From Caenorhabditis remanei (taxonomy: Eukaryota; Nematoda; Chromadorea; Rhabditida; Rhabditidae): a stretch of DNA of 64,000 nucleotides. The stretch spans positions 9,424,001-9,488,000 of the forward strand of contig NC_071331.1 in the NCBI RefSeq assembly GCF_010183535.1, written 5' to 3'. Under the pieces are notes generated by a model that ran no database searches, was not told the origin of the DNA, and worked only from the letters and a program-made list of their open reading frames with translations. Position numbers and translations under genes: made by a program. Below are positions 55,480-64,000 of this stretch, one piece after another. Numbering within the stretch: position 1 is the first letter of the stretch; every line of letters starts with the position of its first letter.

Positions 55480-55653
55480 CGTACCGTGCCGTTATCTGTT
55501 TCAAAGCTCTATCAAATAACTGATTTGTGTATCGGCTAGTCTTATCTTGTGCTGTTGTAGATTCGTATTGATAGTGAATGATTGAAGTCTGGCTTCTTTT
55601 CCGACCCGACTTTAGAGATAAAACTTTGAGCACGTTTTATTTATTTTATTACG
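55480..55653. repeat. 174-bp segment, inverted relative to 49994-50167
   Basis: See 49994-50167. The orientation here agrees with the older relative around 18925-18960 (CCGTGCCG...ATCTGT). Confidence 0.85.
55496..55503 (+). promoter_or_regulatory. 21U-RNA promoter core
   Basis: Exact core. YRNT start 55540 (37 nt); predicted 21U-RNA 55540-55560. Confidence 0.6.
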
Positions 55654-56320
55654 TTTCGGTTATATAGCCATCATCAGGACAAGGTCAATTACCTACAATT
55701 GGATAGTGATGTGGAAATTTACAGAAAGGTCAACCGATGAAGAGAAGAAAATAAAACATTCAGAAAGTGAGAAAATAAGGCAATCAGGTCGGACAGGCAA
55801 GGCAAGATTGAATATATGAGGGGTCAAAGGAACATGGGTGAAGTAATCAATACGATGACAGGTGTGATGGTAGGTGCGATGGATGCGAAAAAATTCTCAA
55901 TAAGAGGGTCTCAAAATTCTCACAATACCTAAAAATCACTGAAAACGTCAAAGACGGTCTAATTGCTTTGAATCCCACTTCTTTGTATTCAAAATAACAT
56001 TTAGACTTCGTTTGTAATACTTTTTCTCAGTGTACAGGAACACTTCAACATATGACATTTTAGTTTCTCATTGTCTAGCTAGACCATATTGAGGTTTTCA
56101 TTATCACGAACGTAATAATGATTATTTTGAAACTGGAGATATTGCTCCAAAAACGGGATTTGAAAATCTCATAACCAGCAGTTCCCCGTCGTTATGTACT
56201 GTATCTGAGGTACTTTTGAAATAGTGGCAGAATAAAAAGGATTATAAACATTTTTCAATAAACTTAAATCTGGGTTTCTTGTTTTCTTTTTTTTCCTTGA
56301 CCATTTTTTGAAAACCTTAA
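55654..56320. other. Intergenic stretch with one unidentified repeat end
   Basis: 55650-55690 reads ACGTTTCGGTTATATAGCCA followed by TCATCAGGAC, a form seen at the ends of some retroelements (for example Penelope-like), but nothing else supports that. 55900-56310 is a diverged relative of 52000-52500. No gene. Confidence 0.35.
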
Positions 56321-56861
56321 AGGAGGACTGAAGTCATATTTTTTTATTTCAGATTCTGATACTTCAGAAAATTCTGAACAACTTTTATCATTGGAGCATA
56401 TGCTAAAAATCGCTCTAAACGCCCTAAATTCACGTTTTCCCGGCTCAAAATGAGCTTTCGTGGAAGAGTTTTCCCACGCGAATTTTCGCCCCCGTGTAGT
56501 CCTCTCGGATAAAATAATTTATTTTTATTTTTCGATTTCTCGTTTTCTTGCCTTTTTCAACAAAATTTCGTGTTTTTTCTTCTTTTTTTCCGATATAAAT
56601 TGAAAAAAACACGACATTATGTTGAAAAAAGCTAGAAAACGAAAAATCGAGAAATAAAAATAAATTATTTTATCCGAGAGGACTACACGGGGGCAAATAT
56701 TCGCGTGGGAAAACTCTTCCACGAAAGCTCAATTTGAGCCGGGAAAACGTGAATTTAGGGCGTTTAGAGCGATTTTTAGCATATGCTCCAATGATAAAAG
56801 TTGTTCAGAATTTTCTGAAGTATCAGAATCTGAAATAAAAAAATATGACTTCAGTCCTCCT
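56321..56861. mobile_element. 541-bp TTAA fold-back element
   Basis: Same termini as 16391-18290 (AGGAGGACTG / CAGTCCTCCT), TTAA on both sides (56317-56320, 56862-56865). The arms meet near 56590. It lacks the exon-like cargo of its larger relative. Confidence 0.88.
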
Positions 56862-57159
56862 TTAACGAGGAGAAGTATGATATTTCGAATTTTTAAAAAC
56901 ATACCTCCAAGGATCAGAAACTTTGGAAAAAAGATAACATTATGGTCTCGATGAAACATAATTTATTTTCATTTTTTTTGTTACTGTACTTTCCGCGTTG
57001 AGTGTCCAAGTAAACAATGTCAAAATGTTATTTTGAATACAAAACAGAAGGAATACTATTAGACGGTCTATGACGTTCTCAGTAATTTCTAGATTTTGTG
57101 ACAAATCGGAGATTTTAACCATCACCTATTTTCATATTGAGAACTTTTTTGAAGTTTTC

Positions 57160-57167
57160 TGAAACAG
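57160..57167 (-). promoter_or_regulatory. 21U-RNA promoter core
   Basis: Exact core on minus. YRNT start 57118 (42 nt); predicted 21U-RNA 57098-57118. Confidence 0.6.
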
Positions 57168-57229
57168 ATTAAAAAACAGGTGTGATGATGAACATACTTT
57201 TCACATAATTCGCATAACAGAAATCAGTT

Positions 57230-57640
57230 TTCTAAAACGTGAAAGAAGTACAAGTTATACCAGGAGAGCGATTTTCAAGTGAATGTTTACCGCAGATACT
57301 CAAAATCAGACAAGACCGGAACAGAAAAAATCCAGTGGCTTTTTTCTTTGAGATTTACTGTTCTTCAGAAAACCTCAGTTCATACAAGGTCCGTAATAAC
57401 AGACTTCCTGAAACTGAAATTACAATAATTGTTCTTATTTCGATGACAAACAAAGCATTCTGACCAACATTTGTTTGTATTTTGAAACATCTCACTGTTA
57501 TCTGAAACAGTAGTTTGGAAAATTTTTTATCAATTTACGGGAACGAAAAGTAATAGGAATCTGAAAATGTTATTAAACTCAATATACACTTATTCATTGA
57601 AAGAGAGAACCAAAGACATCACACGTTTTCTCAAATTTTC
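57230..57640. repeat. Tandemly related unit, paralog of 59340-59900
   Basis: 57290-57450 pairs with 59350-59590 (AGAAAAA, TTTGAGATTTACTGTTC, CTGAAACTGAAATTACAATA). 57480-57600 pairs with 59720-59815 (CTGTTATCTGAAACAGTAGT). Confidence 0.65.
57503..57510 (-). promoter_or_regulatory. 21U-RNA promoter core
   Basis: Exact core in TCTGAAACAGTAG. YRNT start 57463 (40 nt); predicted 21U-RNA 57443-57463. Confidence 0.65.
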
Positions 57641-57929
57641 AAATATCTGTACTTTCAGAAGCACAAAAATTTGTACGACTTTGCTCAAATTTCAAATTTT
57701 TTTTCACCTTTTCACCTATTTTAAATTTTAAATTTTCCCGTTTCTTCTGCAGTTTTTTCCTGGAAACGTTTCTACGAACATTGCTGAAGTCGGTTTTATC
57801 TCTTCCTAGTCCCAACGCCCGGTATGACAAAATCGAGTCCAAAAAACTGTATTCGGAATCTGGAATGATAAGCGTAGTATACACAGAGACTAATGCAGTT
57901 ACTAATAACATTTTACATTTACTGCTTCA

Positions 57930-57937
57930 TGAAACAG
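57930..57937 (-). promoter_or_regulatory. 21U-RNA promoter core
   Basis: Exact core on minus. YRNT start 57889 (41 nt); predicted 21U-RNA 57869-57889. Confidence 0.65.
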
Positions 57938-58038
57938 TTACAAACGTTCCAATAGCCATAAATACTTTCCAATAGTGAAGTACTAGATTATTTATCCTAT
58001 CAAAAACTACTTTATTGGTACAGACAGGAAAAATTCGT

Positions 58039-58046
58039 TGAAACAG
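58039..58046 (-). promoter_or_regulatory. 21U-RNA promoter core
   Basis: Exact core on minus. YRNT start 57999 (40 nt); predicted 21U-RNA 57979-57999. Confidence 0.65.
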
Positions 58047-58112
58047 AAAAGACTCGAAGAATCATATTCCCGTTTTACAGTGTTGTCAAAGCTTGATCAT
58101 AAAAAAAACATC

Positions 58113-58120
58113 CTGTTTCA
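58113..58120 (+). promoter_or_regulatory. 21U-RNA promoter core without good start
   Basis: Exact core, but no YRNT at 36-43 nt. The related segment at 4540 has the core on the other strand. Confidence 0.4.
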
Positions 58121-58230
58121 ATCACTCTGAATCTCTCTGATCTACTTTAATTTCTCTTTTTCTATGCAGAAACCACTAACTCACTCATTTCCTTCAGCAT
58201 GATGTGAATCAGATCAAGTTGCAAATGTTT

Positions 58231-58493
58231 TCTAAAAAGTGATGACGTGAAGGATTTTTTGATATCGTCAGATTCAGAAAAAATAGAGGATTCCAAACGT
58301 GTTATCCGTTTCCGGATTGATCCACGTTATAAAAAGTTATGGGCCGTTTTCTAAAAAAATGACGACGTGAAGGATTTTTTGATATCGTCGGATTCGGAAA
58401 AAATAGAGGATTCCAATTACAATCCACCGTAACACCTAGAAGGTTGGTGTTGAGAAGGTGGTTTTGTCGCCGTTAGGCGACGTGAACCGGCTG
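58231..58493 (+). mobile_element. 5'-truncated Helitron end
   Basis: Two GACGTGAAGGATTTTTTGAT repeats, CACCTAGAAGG, hairpin GTCGCCGTTAGGCGAC and GTGAACCGGCTG. The 3' terminal bases are changed from ACTGG to GCTG, and the 5' TC end is missing. Same family as 41060-41724. It interrupts a block related to 4850-4900. Confidence 0.7.
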
Positions 58494-58577
58494 TTAAGAA
58501 ATCAAATACGAGATGTCAGCGACAAAAATATTTTCCTATCAGCTTCAAGGTTCAGTGCATATTCCGTCTTCACTTTT

Positions 58578-58585
58578 CCGTTTCA
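58578..58585 (+). promoter_or_regulatory. Variant 21U-RNA promoter core (CCGTTTCA)
   Basis: YRNT start 58622 (37 nt); predicted 21U-RNA 58622-58642. Confidence 0.45.
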
Positions 58586-59747
58586 TAGCCTCCGAAAAAA
58601 AGGAAACCGTTGTAATTTTAGTTTCCTCGTTCATTTTTTAATGATCTGTGTTGGTGAGGAAAACCTATTCCCAGTAATACGATTTTTGAAATCGGAGCAC
58701 GACAAAGGTCCTCTGTTGAATACGTGGTTAACGATCACATCTGGAAAGATTCAAAATGAAAATTATCACGTTCATCGATAATCATAATTACAGACTTCTT
58801 TGATATTAACGGCTCACACCAAAACACGTTATTTTTGCAGGAACTTCAGATTTTTTAGAAACCAAGTTGAGTGGTTCACTAATCTTTCAATTTTTCTTGA
58901 AAAAAATAATTGTCTGAAACCAAATTATTTTTTATTTCTAAAATTTTTATCCACGACTCCTCAAATTTGGTTTCGATGAGCAATCACTCTCTCTCTCATT
59001 ATTTAGTTAAGAACTTTCGAGTACGGAGATTCCGAATCTGAAATAAAAGATCCATGTTATGATTTGGGGTTTTCATTCGATGACCAACAAACACACAGTT
59101 ATTATCCACATCAAGGACAACAGTTTCCTTAGGAGTGAGAAACGGGTTCACATACGAGTTATATGGCAGGAACATCACTCTCGACACCAATTACTATTTT
59201 CATGAGGTAACACACAAAGCATTATGTAGTTTTGAAGCATAACTGAAATTGGATCACAGCTCGAAATATTCCATATCAGGAAATAACAATAATATTCCAT
59301 AAAAAAGAGATCGGGGGGAGCAATATTCCAAAGACTACCGACTGGTTTGATGCAAATATTCACAATCAGATAGGACCGGAACAGAAAAACTTTTTTTTTC
59401 TTTGAGATTTACTGTTCCACAGAAAGCCACAGTTCGCCGAGAATGAGGTTTGGAATAGGAACAGGGCATATTTTATTCATTATCTTTTTAGTTTGATAGC
59501 ATTATGTCAGAAAATAAAAATGCCACCGGGATCCGTAATAATAGACTACCTGAAACTGAAATTACAATAATTGCTCTTATTTCAGAGATAATAAAAGTAA
59601 ACCAACGTTTTTAATCATTGCAAAAAATTTAACCGTAATCAGTGACATTTCCTGATACTGGAATTCCAATAACTGATGTTATTTCAGAGTCGACGAAAGT
59701 AGTCACACCAAAGTTCGTTATCTATTCTAAAACATCTTACTGTTATC

Positions 59748-59755
59748 TGAAACAG
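59748..59755 (-). promoter_or_regulatory. 21U-RNA promoter core
   Basis: Exact core in TCTGAAACAGTAG, paralog of 57503. YRNT start 59707 (41 nt); predicted 21U-RNA 59687-59707. Confidence 0.65.
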
Positions 59756-60024
59756 TAGTTTCGATAAAATTTTATCAACTTAGAATGAAAGGTAATGGAA
59801 ATCTGAAAATGTCAAAACGACCCAGAAGAAATCACACTTCTTCTCAAATTTTTCAATTTCTGTACCTTCAGAAACACAAAACTTGTACAAATTTGCACAT
59901 ATTTCAAATATTTTTTCAACTTTCCAACTATTTTAAATTAAAAATTTTCCCGTTTCTTCTGTTGCTTTTATTCTGGAGACGATTCTACGTACATTGCTTC
60001 AGGAGGTTGTACCAGACCAGATGA

Positions 60025-60480
60025 ATTTTTGAAATGACAAAAAAAGGTTAAAAGCATTGAGGATGTGGAGTAAAAGGGACGAATAGAAGGGCAAAATGAA
60101 TTCATTTCCTCTTCTCTTTTCTCTATTCCATCCCACCCCACTCATTTCCATTCCACACTGACCACCAGCTGCCCTTCCAAAATGCTCTCTCTACCAATAC
60201 CGTCTGCGTCTCTTCATCTCCCCCACTATTTCTCTCAATTGCTCTACCAGCCTGGGTGTCAATGTCTGAGTGGACCCAGAGCCCTGGAGACGGCTTATTT
60301 CAATCGGAGGGGCTGAGAGAGAGAGAGTGTGTTATCTCTCCCCCTCTGAAGAAATATCATGTAGATCATGGGGACGCAGACGCTTTGTTTTACTAATCCC
60401 TTACGTCTTATCAGTTGGAACACTTCTACAGTTGTGTTCTCACTTTTCTCATAATACTACAATTTAATGAAATGATTAAA
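60025..60480. other. Unexplained GC- and pyrimidine-rich patch
   Basis: 60110-60370 is far richer in C and G than its flanks (CCATCCCACCCCACTC, CCTGGGTGTCAATGTCTGAG) and contains a short inverted pair GTCTGCGTCTC / GGACGCAGACG. It might be a fold-back or a promoter fragment. The 65-codon frame at 60270 has no exon support. Confidence 0.35.
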
Positions 60481-60551
60481 ATTGGAAGTTCCTTCAAGAA
60501 ACATAAGGTGTCTGAAACCGAATTTTTTAAAATTCCTTTTCTCATTCTCCG

Positions 60552-60559
60552 CCGTTTCA
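60552..60559 (+). promoter_or_regulatory. Variant 21U-RNA promoter core (CCGTTTCA)
   Basis: YRNT start 60597 (38 nt); predicted 21U-RNA 60597-60617. Confidence 0.5.
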
Positions 60560-60771
60560 AAACTTTATTAAAACGATTATATTTTTTGTGACACAGTTTG
60601 ATTGTTTTAATATAGTGTTTACAAGATTATTCATATTTATCAGTCGCAAAACTCAAATATTTCATTGTTGTTCTCCCTTGGCATCAATTTTTATTTGTAG
60701 TTTTTGAAAAAGTAACAAGCTTGTAGTAGCACCAGTAAATTCTAAAACTTTTTTTGAAAATATGGACTAAC

Positions 60772-60779
60772 TGAAACAG
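60772..60779 (-). promoter_or_regulatory. 21U-RNA promoter core (divergent pair)
   Basis: Exact core on minus. YRNT start 60731 (41 nt); predicted 21U-RNA 60711-60731. Back to back with 60805, cores 25 bp apart. Confidence 0.68.
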
Positions 60780-60804
60780 ATTTTTATGTTGGGTTTTTGT
60801 CCAG

Positions 60805-60812
60805 CTGTTTCA
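60805..60812 (+). promoter_or_regulatory. 21U-RNA promoter core (divergent pair)
   Basis: Exact core on plus. YRNT start 60852 (40 nt); predicted 21U-RNA 60852-60872. Confidence 0.68.
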
Positions 60813-61284
60813 AAGTTTTCCTACGTTTGCTTAAATTTTTGATTTACTTGTTTACTGTCTGTTTTTACCGGTTTGTTTACTATACTACAGTGCACGATTT
60901 TCAGTTTCTAAAAATCAGTGAAACTGAAAGAATATTTTTTCTTGTCTGTTTGTTTTTTCAGCTTATTCAAATTTTCTTATGACAGAAAATATGAAATTTC
61001 CAGATTGGATATTAACCAAAATTGAATTCTTTATTACCGATTCATTTTACCTATTCTGATACATAAACTTTATGAAACATTACCTTTCTTTCTCATAACT
61101 AATTATTGTTGTTGTCGAGGACTGTTTCTGGTATCTTCCATTTTTTAAAAATGACCGTAAAAATCAGAATCGCTTATGTCCTCTCAATGATGTTTTGGAA
61201 TACTGTCTATTTTTTCTTGTCAACCTCCTAAATCTCACTTAATCACACATTGACTATAAATATTACTTTGCTTTTCGTTTAATT

Positions 61285-61292
61285 CTGTTTCA
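61285..61292 (+). promoter_or_regulatory. 21U-RNA promoter core
   Basis: Exact core. YRNT start 61331 (39 nt); predicted 21U-RNA 61331-61351. Confidence 0.65.
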
Positions 61293-61384
61293 AATTCTTT
61301 ATTTTCCTCCATTGGAAAATAAGAAAACACTTCCAATTTTTTCAAAACGATCTCAACGCTTGAAATCCACCAAAAGTCGATATA

Positions 61385-61728
61385 CCGTAAAAACTGTATT
61401 AGAGCGACATGTCGCTCTATTTTTCGAACAGGTTTTTGTTGTCGTTATATTAAAGGCTCTCGTTCTACTAGAGGCTGTCGTTTTATTTTTCGAACAAAGT
61501 TCTAAAAGTCAGTCAGATTCGATTTATGCGAATAAAAGTGAAACCAGAAGAAAAAAACATGAAAATTTAATGAAAAAACAATGAAAATACCCAAAAACAG
61601 GGTATCGGTCTATTAGAGGCTGTCGTTCTACTAGAGGCTGTCGCTCTATTTTTCGAAGCTTAATCTTGTTGTCGTTCTATTAGAGGTGTCGTTCTATTAA
61701 AGGTGTCGCTCTAATACAGTTTTTACGG
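61385..61728. mobile_element. 344-bp Tc1/mariner-like MITE
   Basis: Termini CCGTAAAAACTGTATTAGAG / CTCTAATACAGTTTTTACGG with TA duplications (61383-61384, 61729-61730). Internal GTCGTTCTATTAGAGGCTGT repeats lie on both sides. The frame at 61312-61584 runs through it and is not a gene. Confidence 0.85.
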
Positions 61729-61811
61729 TATTCCTCTGTTCAAATCATGAATACTAATTTTGAAAAAACACCTGATAATTCTATTTGAGAAGGCAATTCT
61801 CACAATTTTTT

Positions 61812-61819
61812 CTGTTTCA
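61812..61819 (+). promoter_or_regulatory. 21U-RNA promoter core
   Basis: Exact core. YRNT start 61858 (39 nt); predicted 21U-RNA 61858-61878. Confidence 0.65.
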
Positions 61820-62104
61820 AGTGTTCCATATCCGTAAACCATTCATTTCAAGATCACTTCTAGTGTTTTGAGTACCGTAGGAAATTTGTCTACACTTTTC
61901 GAGTTCTGAAGAAATATAAAATCTGTATCACATCTTGTTGAATGCTGTTAACATTTTCCTTCTATCCAATCTCGTTTCATGAACTTAATAAAACTGTAAT
62001 TTTCTTTATGCTATGATTCATTGTCTCTAATTTTTTCAAATAAAATCACTAACCTCTCCTAATTTTTTAATCAGCAACCGGAAAATTTTGAAAATGGTAC
62101 ATGG

Positions 62105-63578
62105 CAGTGTGTGGTTTCGAGACCGCTTCGAGAAATTTCCCGATAAATTTTCTCGATACTTTCTCGATACTTTCTCGAGAAATTTATCGAGACGTTTCTC
62201 GAGAAAGTATCGAGACTTTTTTGATCACAAAAGTATCGATACTTTCGGCTCTATTGGCAAAGAATGGTCCCAACCGCAAAAAACGGTCCCAACCGCAAAG
62301 AATGGTCCCTCAAAATTGATACGAAAAACGTTTCACCATTCTCTTAGGCTTAGGTTTCTTAGAAATTGGGAAAAAAATTGACAAATACGATTAATAATCG
62401 GTTTTGTCAATTTTTTCACCAATTTCTAAGAAACCTAAGCCTAAGAGAATGGTGAAAAGTTTTTCGTATCAATTTTGAAGGACCATTCTTTGCGGTAGGG
62501 ACCATTCAATTCGGAAACTTGTGTCACCCAAAATTTTGGGACCATTCTTTGCGGTTGGGACCATTCTTTGCGGTAGGGACCATTCAATTCGGAAACTTGT
62601 GTCACCCAAAATTTTGGGACCATTCTTTGCGGTTGGGACCATTCTTTGCGGTAGGGACCATGTAAGTCTTTGGGACCGTTCTTTTATTTTTTGGGACCGT
62701 TCTTTGCGGTTGGGACCATTATTTGCCAATAGAGCCATACTTTCTCGATACTTTTCTCGAAAAATATTGGTATCGAGACCCGGAGTTTCGATAATTTCCC
62801 GATAAATCAGAGAGTTTTCAGTGTGTTTTGAAACCGGACGGTTAGAAACCGAGCATTTCACAATTGTTCGTTCTTTTGACATTTTGGTACCAATCTGACA
62901 ACCAGGGTTCGACCCCCACTCGTGCCAAAACATTTTTCATTATTTTTCTTTGGTTTTTGGTACCAATCTGGTTCTGAAATGGCTTGGAACCAAAAAGCAA
63001 AAAGTAAAATGAAAAAAGTTTTGCCACCGGAGTGTTGGGGACCGATCCCTGGTTGTCAGATTGGTACCAAAAAGTCTGAAACAAAAAACAAAAAAGTTTT
63101 GCCACGAGTGGGGGTCGAACCCTGGTTGTCAGATTGGTACCAAAATGTCAAAAACAAAAAACAAAAAAGTTTTGCCACGAGTGGGGGTCGAACCCTGGTT
63201 GTCAGATTGGTACCAAAATGTCAAAAACAAAAAACAAAAAAGTTTTGCCACGAGTGGGGGTCGAACCCTGGTTGTTAGATTGGTACTAAAAAGTCAGAGA
63301 CAAAAATTTGTGAAATGTCCGGTTTCTAAACGTCTGGTTTCAAAACACACTGAAAACTTTTTCACAAAATACAACTTCCCGGGAAAAGTATCGATACGTC
63401 TCGAAAGTATCGAGAAAGTATCGAGAAATCACTCAAAATTTCTCGAGAAAGTATCGATACTTTCGAGACGTCTCGAGAAAGTTTCGAGAAATTTTCGAGA
63501 AATTTTTCCCGGGAAATTTCTCGATAATTTCTCGAAATGGGCTAGTATCGAGAAAATCATATCGATACTTACACACTG
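62105..63578. mobile_element. 1.47-kb composite palindromic element (hAT-like)
   Basis: Outer ends CAGTGTGTG / CACACTG. GTACATG occurs on each side (62097-62103, 63580-63586), a 7- to 8-bp duplication offset by one base. Layers inward: TCTCGAGAAAGTATCGA-type repeats at both ends; GGTCCCAACCGCAAAGAATG repeats inverted around a hairpin at 62327-62460; then a nested palindrome (about 62815-63357) with CAGTGTGTTTTGAAACCGG ends that contains a 73-bp tandem repeat. All long frames here are repeat artefacts. Confidence 0.65.
63012..63288. repeat. Tandem repeat, ~73-bp unit, four copies, B box-like core
   Basis: GTGGGGGTCGAACCCTGG recurs at 63108, 63181 and 63254, with a degenerate first copy near 63033 and one inverted copy near 62900. 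On minus the core reads GGGTTCGACCCCC, a B box form, and is followed by CACTCGTGGCAAAACTTTTTT, i.e. a T run such as ends Pol III transcripts. No A box or cloverleaf could be completed. Confidence 0.7.
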
Positions 63579-63909
63579 AGTACATGCTTAGAGTTATTAG
63601 CTAAACCAAATATAAAACCACTGTCATGTATTGTAAGAAACCGTAATACCTTTATTATCGTACATAAAACATCCAGATCGTCTAAAAGCACGCTGACCAT
63701 TCTGTTAAAACCCTATTTCCAAATTATAACGTGAAAACGTGTTCATCGATAATTATTGCTGGACTTCCTGTTTTTTCTTGTTGCTCCAACGGGCCCAGTT
63801 TATCCCCCCGTCTAAAATTTTGAATGTTGTTCATTTGGAAAAGCAGCAGCTGTATGAAAACCTTTAAATAACATGAGTAATGAATTCAAAAATGTGCGGA
63901 TTCTCTTAT

Positions 63910-63917
63910 CTGTTTCA
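63910..63917 (+). promoter_or_regulatory. 21U-RNA promoter core
   Basis: Exact core. YRNT start 63958 (41 nt); predicted 21U-RNA 63958-63978, inside the window by 22 bases. Confidence 0.65.
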
Positions 63918-64000
63918 ATCTTTCTATTTGAATCTGCGAAGAAACATTTAAAGTTAGTCTTGAATTACTATAAAATTAAGGTAATTCAGTCAAAAAAAGT

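Noticed and set aside
62340..62357. TTAGGC telomere-like repeat
   Set aside because: Only TTAGGCTTAGG, mirrored in a hairpin arm; no run of telomere units.
62088..63579. Frames of up to 172 codons at the right end
   Set aside because: They follow 73-bp and CGAGAAAGTATCGA repeats inside a palindromic element and are mirrored on the other strand.
1..64000. Autonomous transposase, helicase or reverse transcriptase genes
   Set aside because: No frame of sufficient length with recognisable catalytic motifs; all elements seen are non-autonomous or fragments.

Overview
The window looks like nematode nuclear DNA, most likely from a Caenorhabditis species. It is AT-rich (about one third G+C by eye), has short introns with TTTCAG acceptors and GTRAGT donors, and is crowded with Tc1/mariner-, hAT-, TTAA-type and Helitron-type non-autonomous elements. 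I find no long conserved protein gene. Only two duplicated gene fragments look truly coding: a two-exon 3' end at 34416-34940 and 39480-40006, and a single exon at 14126-14267 and 45364-45487.

The strongest signal is regulatory. The 8-base core CTGTTTCA, which drives type 1 piRNA (21U-RNA) genes in Caenorhabditis, occurs 38 times outside simple repeats. The variant CCGTTTCA occurs 11 more times. A rough expectation at this base composition is 2-3 and 1-2. In 42 of these 49 cases a YRNT start signal places a T 37-42 nt downstream of the core, mostly 39-41 nt. I read the window as part of a 21U-RNA gene cluster, in which each motif drives one tiny transcript on either strand and the remaining DNA is intergenic background and mobile elements.

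Layout: 1-350 end of a purine-rich hAT-like element; 355-9490 AT-rich motif-bearing DNA with old duplications, two 8-bp-TSD elements, a 1.15 kb fold-back and a solo LTR; 9490-14117 Helitron fragment and a 14-copy tandem array with a tRNA-like cassette, ending at an exon; 15960-20292 one arm of an inverted duplication whose partner is 51148-54486, each arm holding a different TTAA fold-back; 20952-22524 MITE and a complete solo LTR; 24211-29159 two Helitrons head to head, the second broken by three hAT-like insertions; 29160-32454 duplicated motif DNA; 32455-33251 a complete short LTR element (TRIM); 33640-40510 two direct copies of the small gene, with hAT, solo LTR and fold-back insertions between and inside them; 40510-44740 CT tract, a small Helitron, motif DNA and a broken LTR element; 44745-47235 second copy of the array/exon block; 47494-49980 8-bp-TSD MITE and a complete Helitron whose empty site survives at 55466/55467; 50000-54486 motif DNA and inverted arm; 54487-64000 truncated LTR, TTAA fold-back, dense 21U motifs, a Tc1-like MITE and a large composite palindrome.

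Nothing here forms an operon. The shared logic is a large set of independent mini-promoters that has grown by direct and inverted segmental duplication, with mobile elements inserted between and inside the copies. Several insertions can be ordered in time because a paralogous empty site is still in the window.
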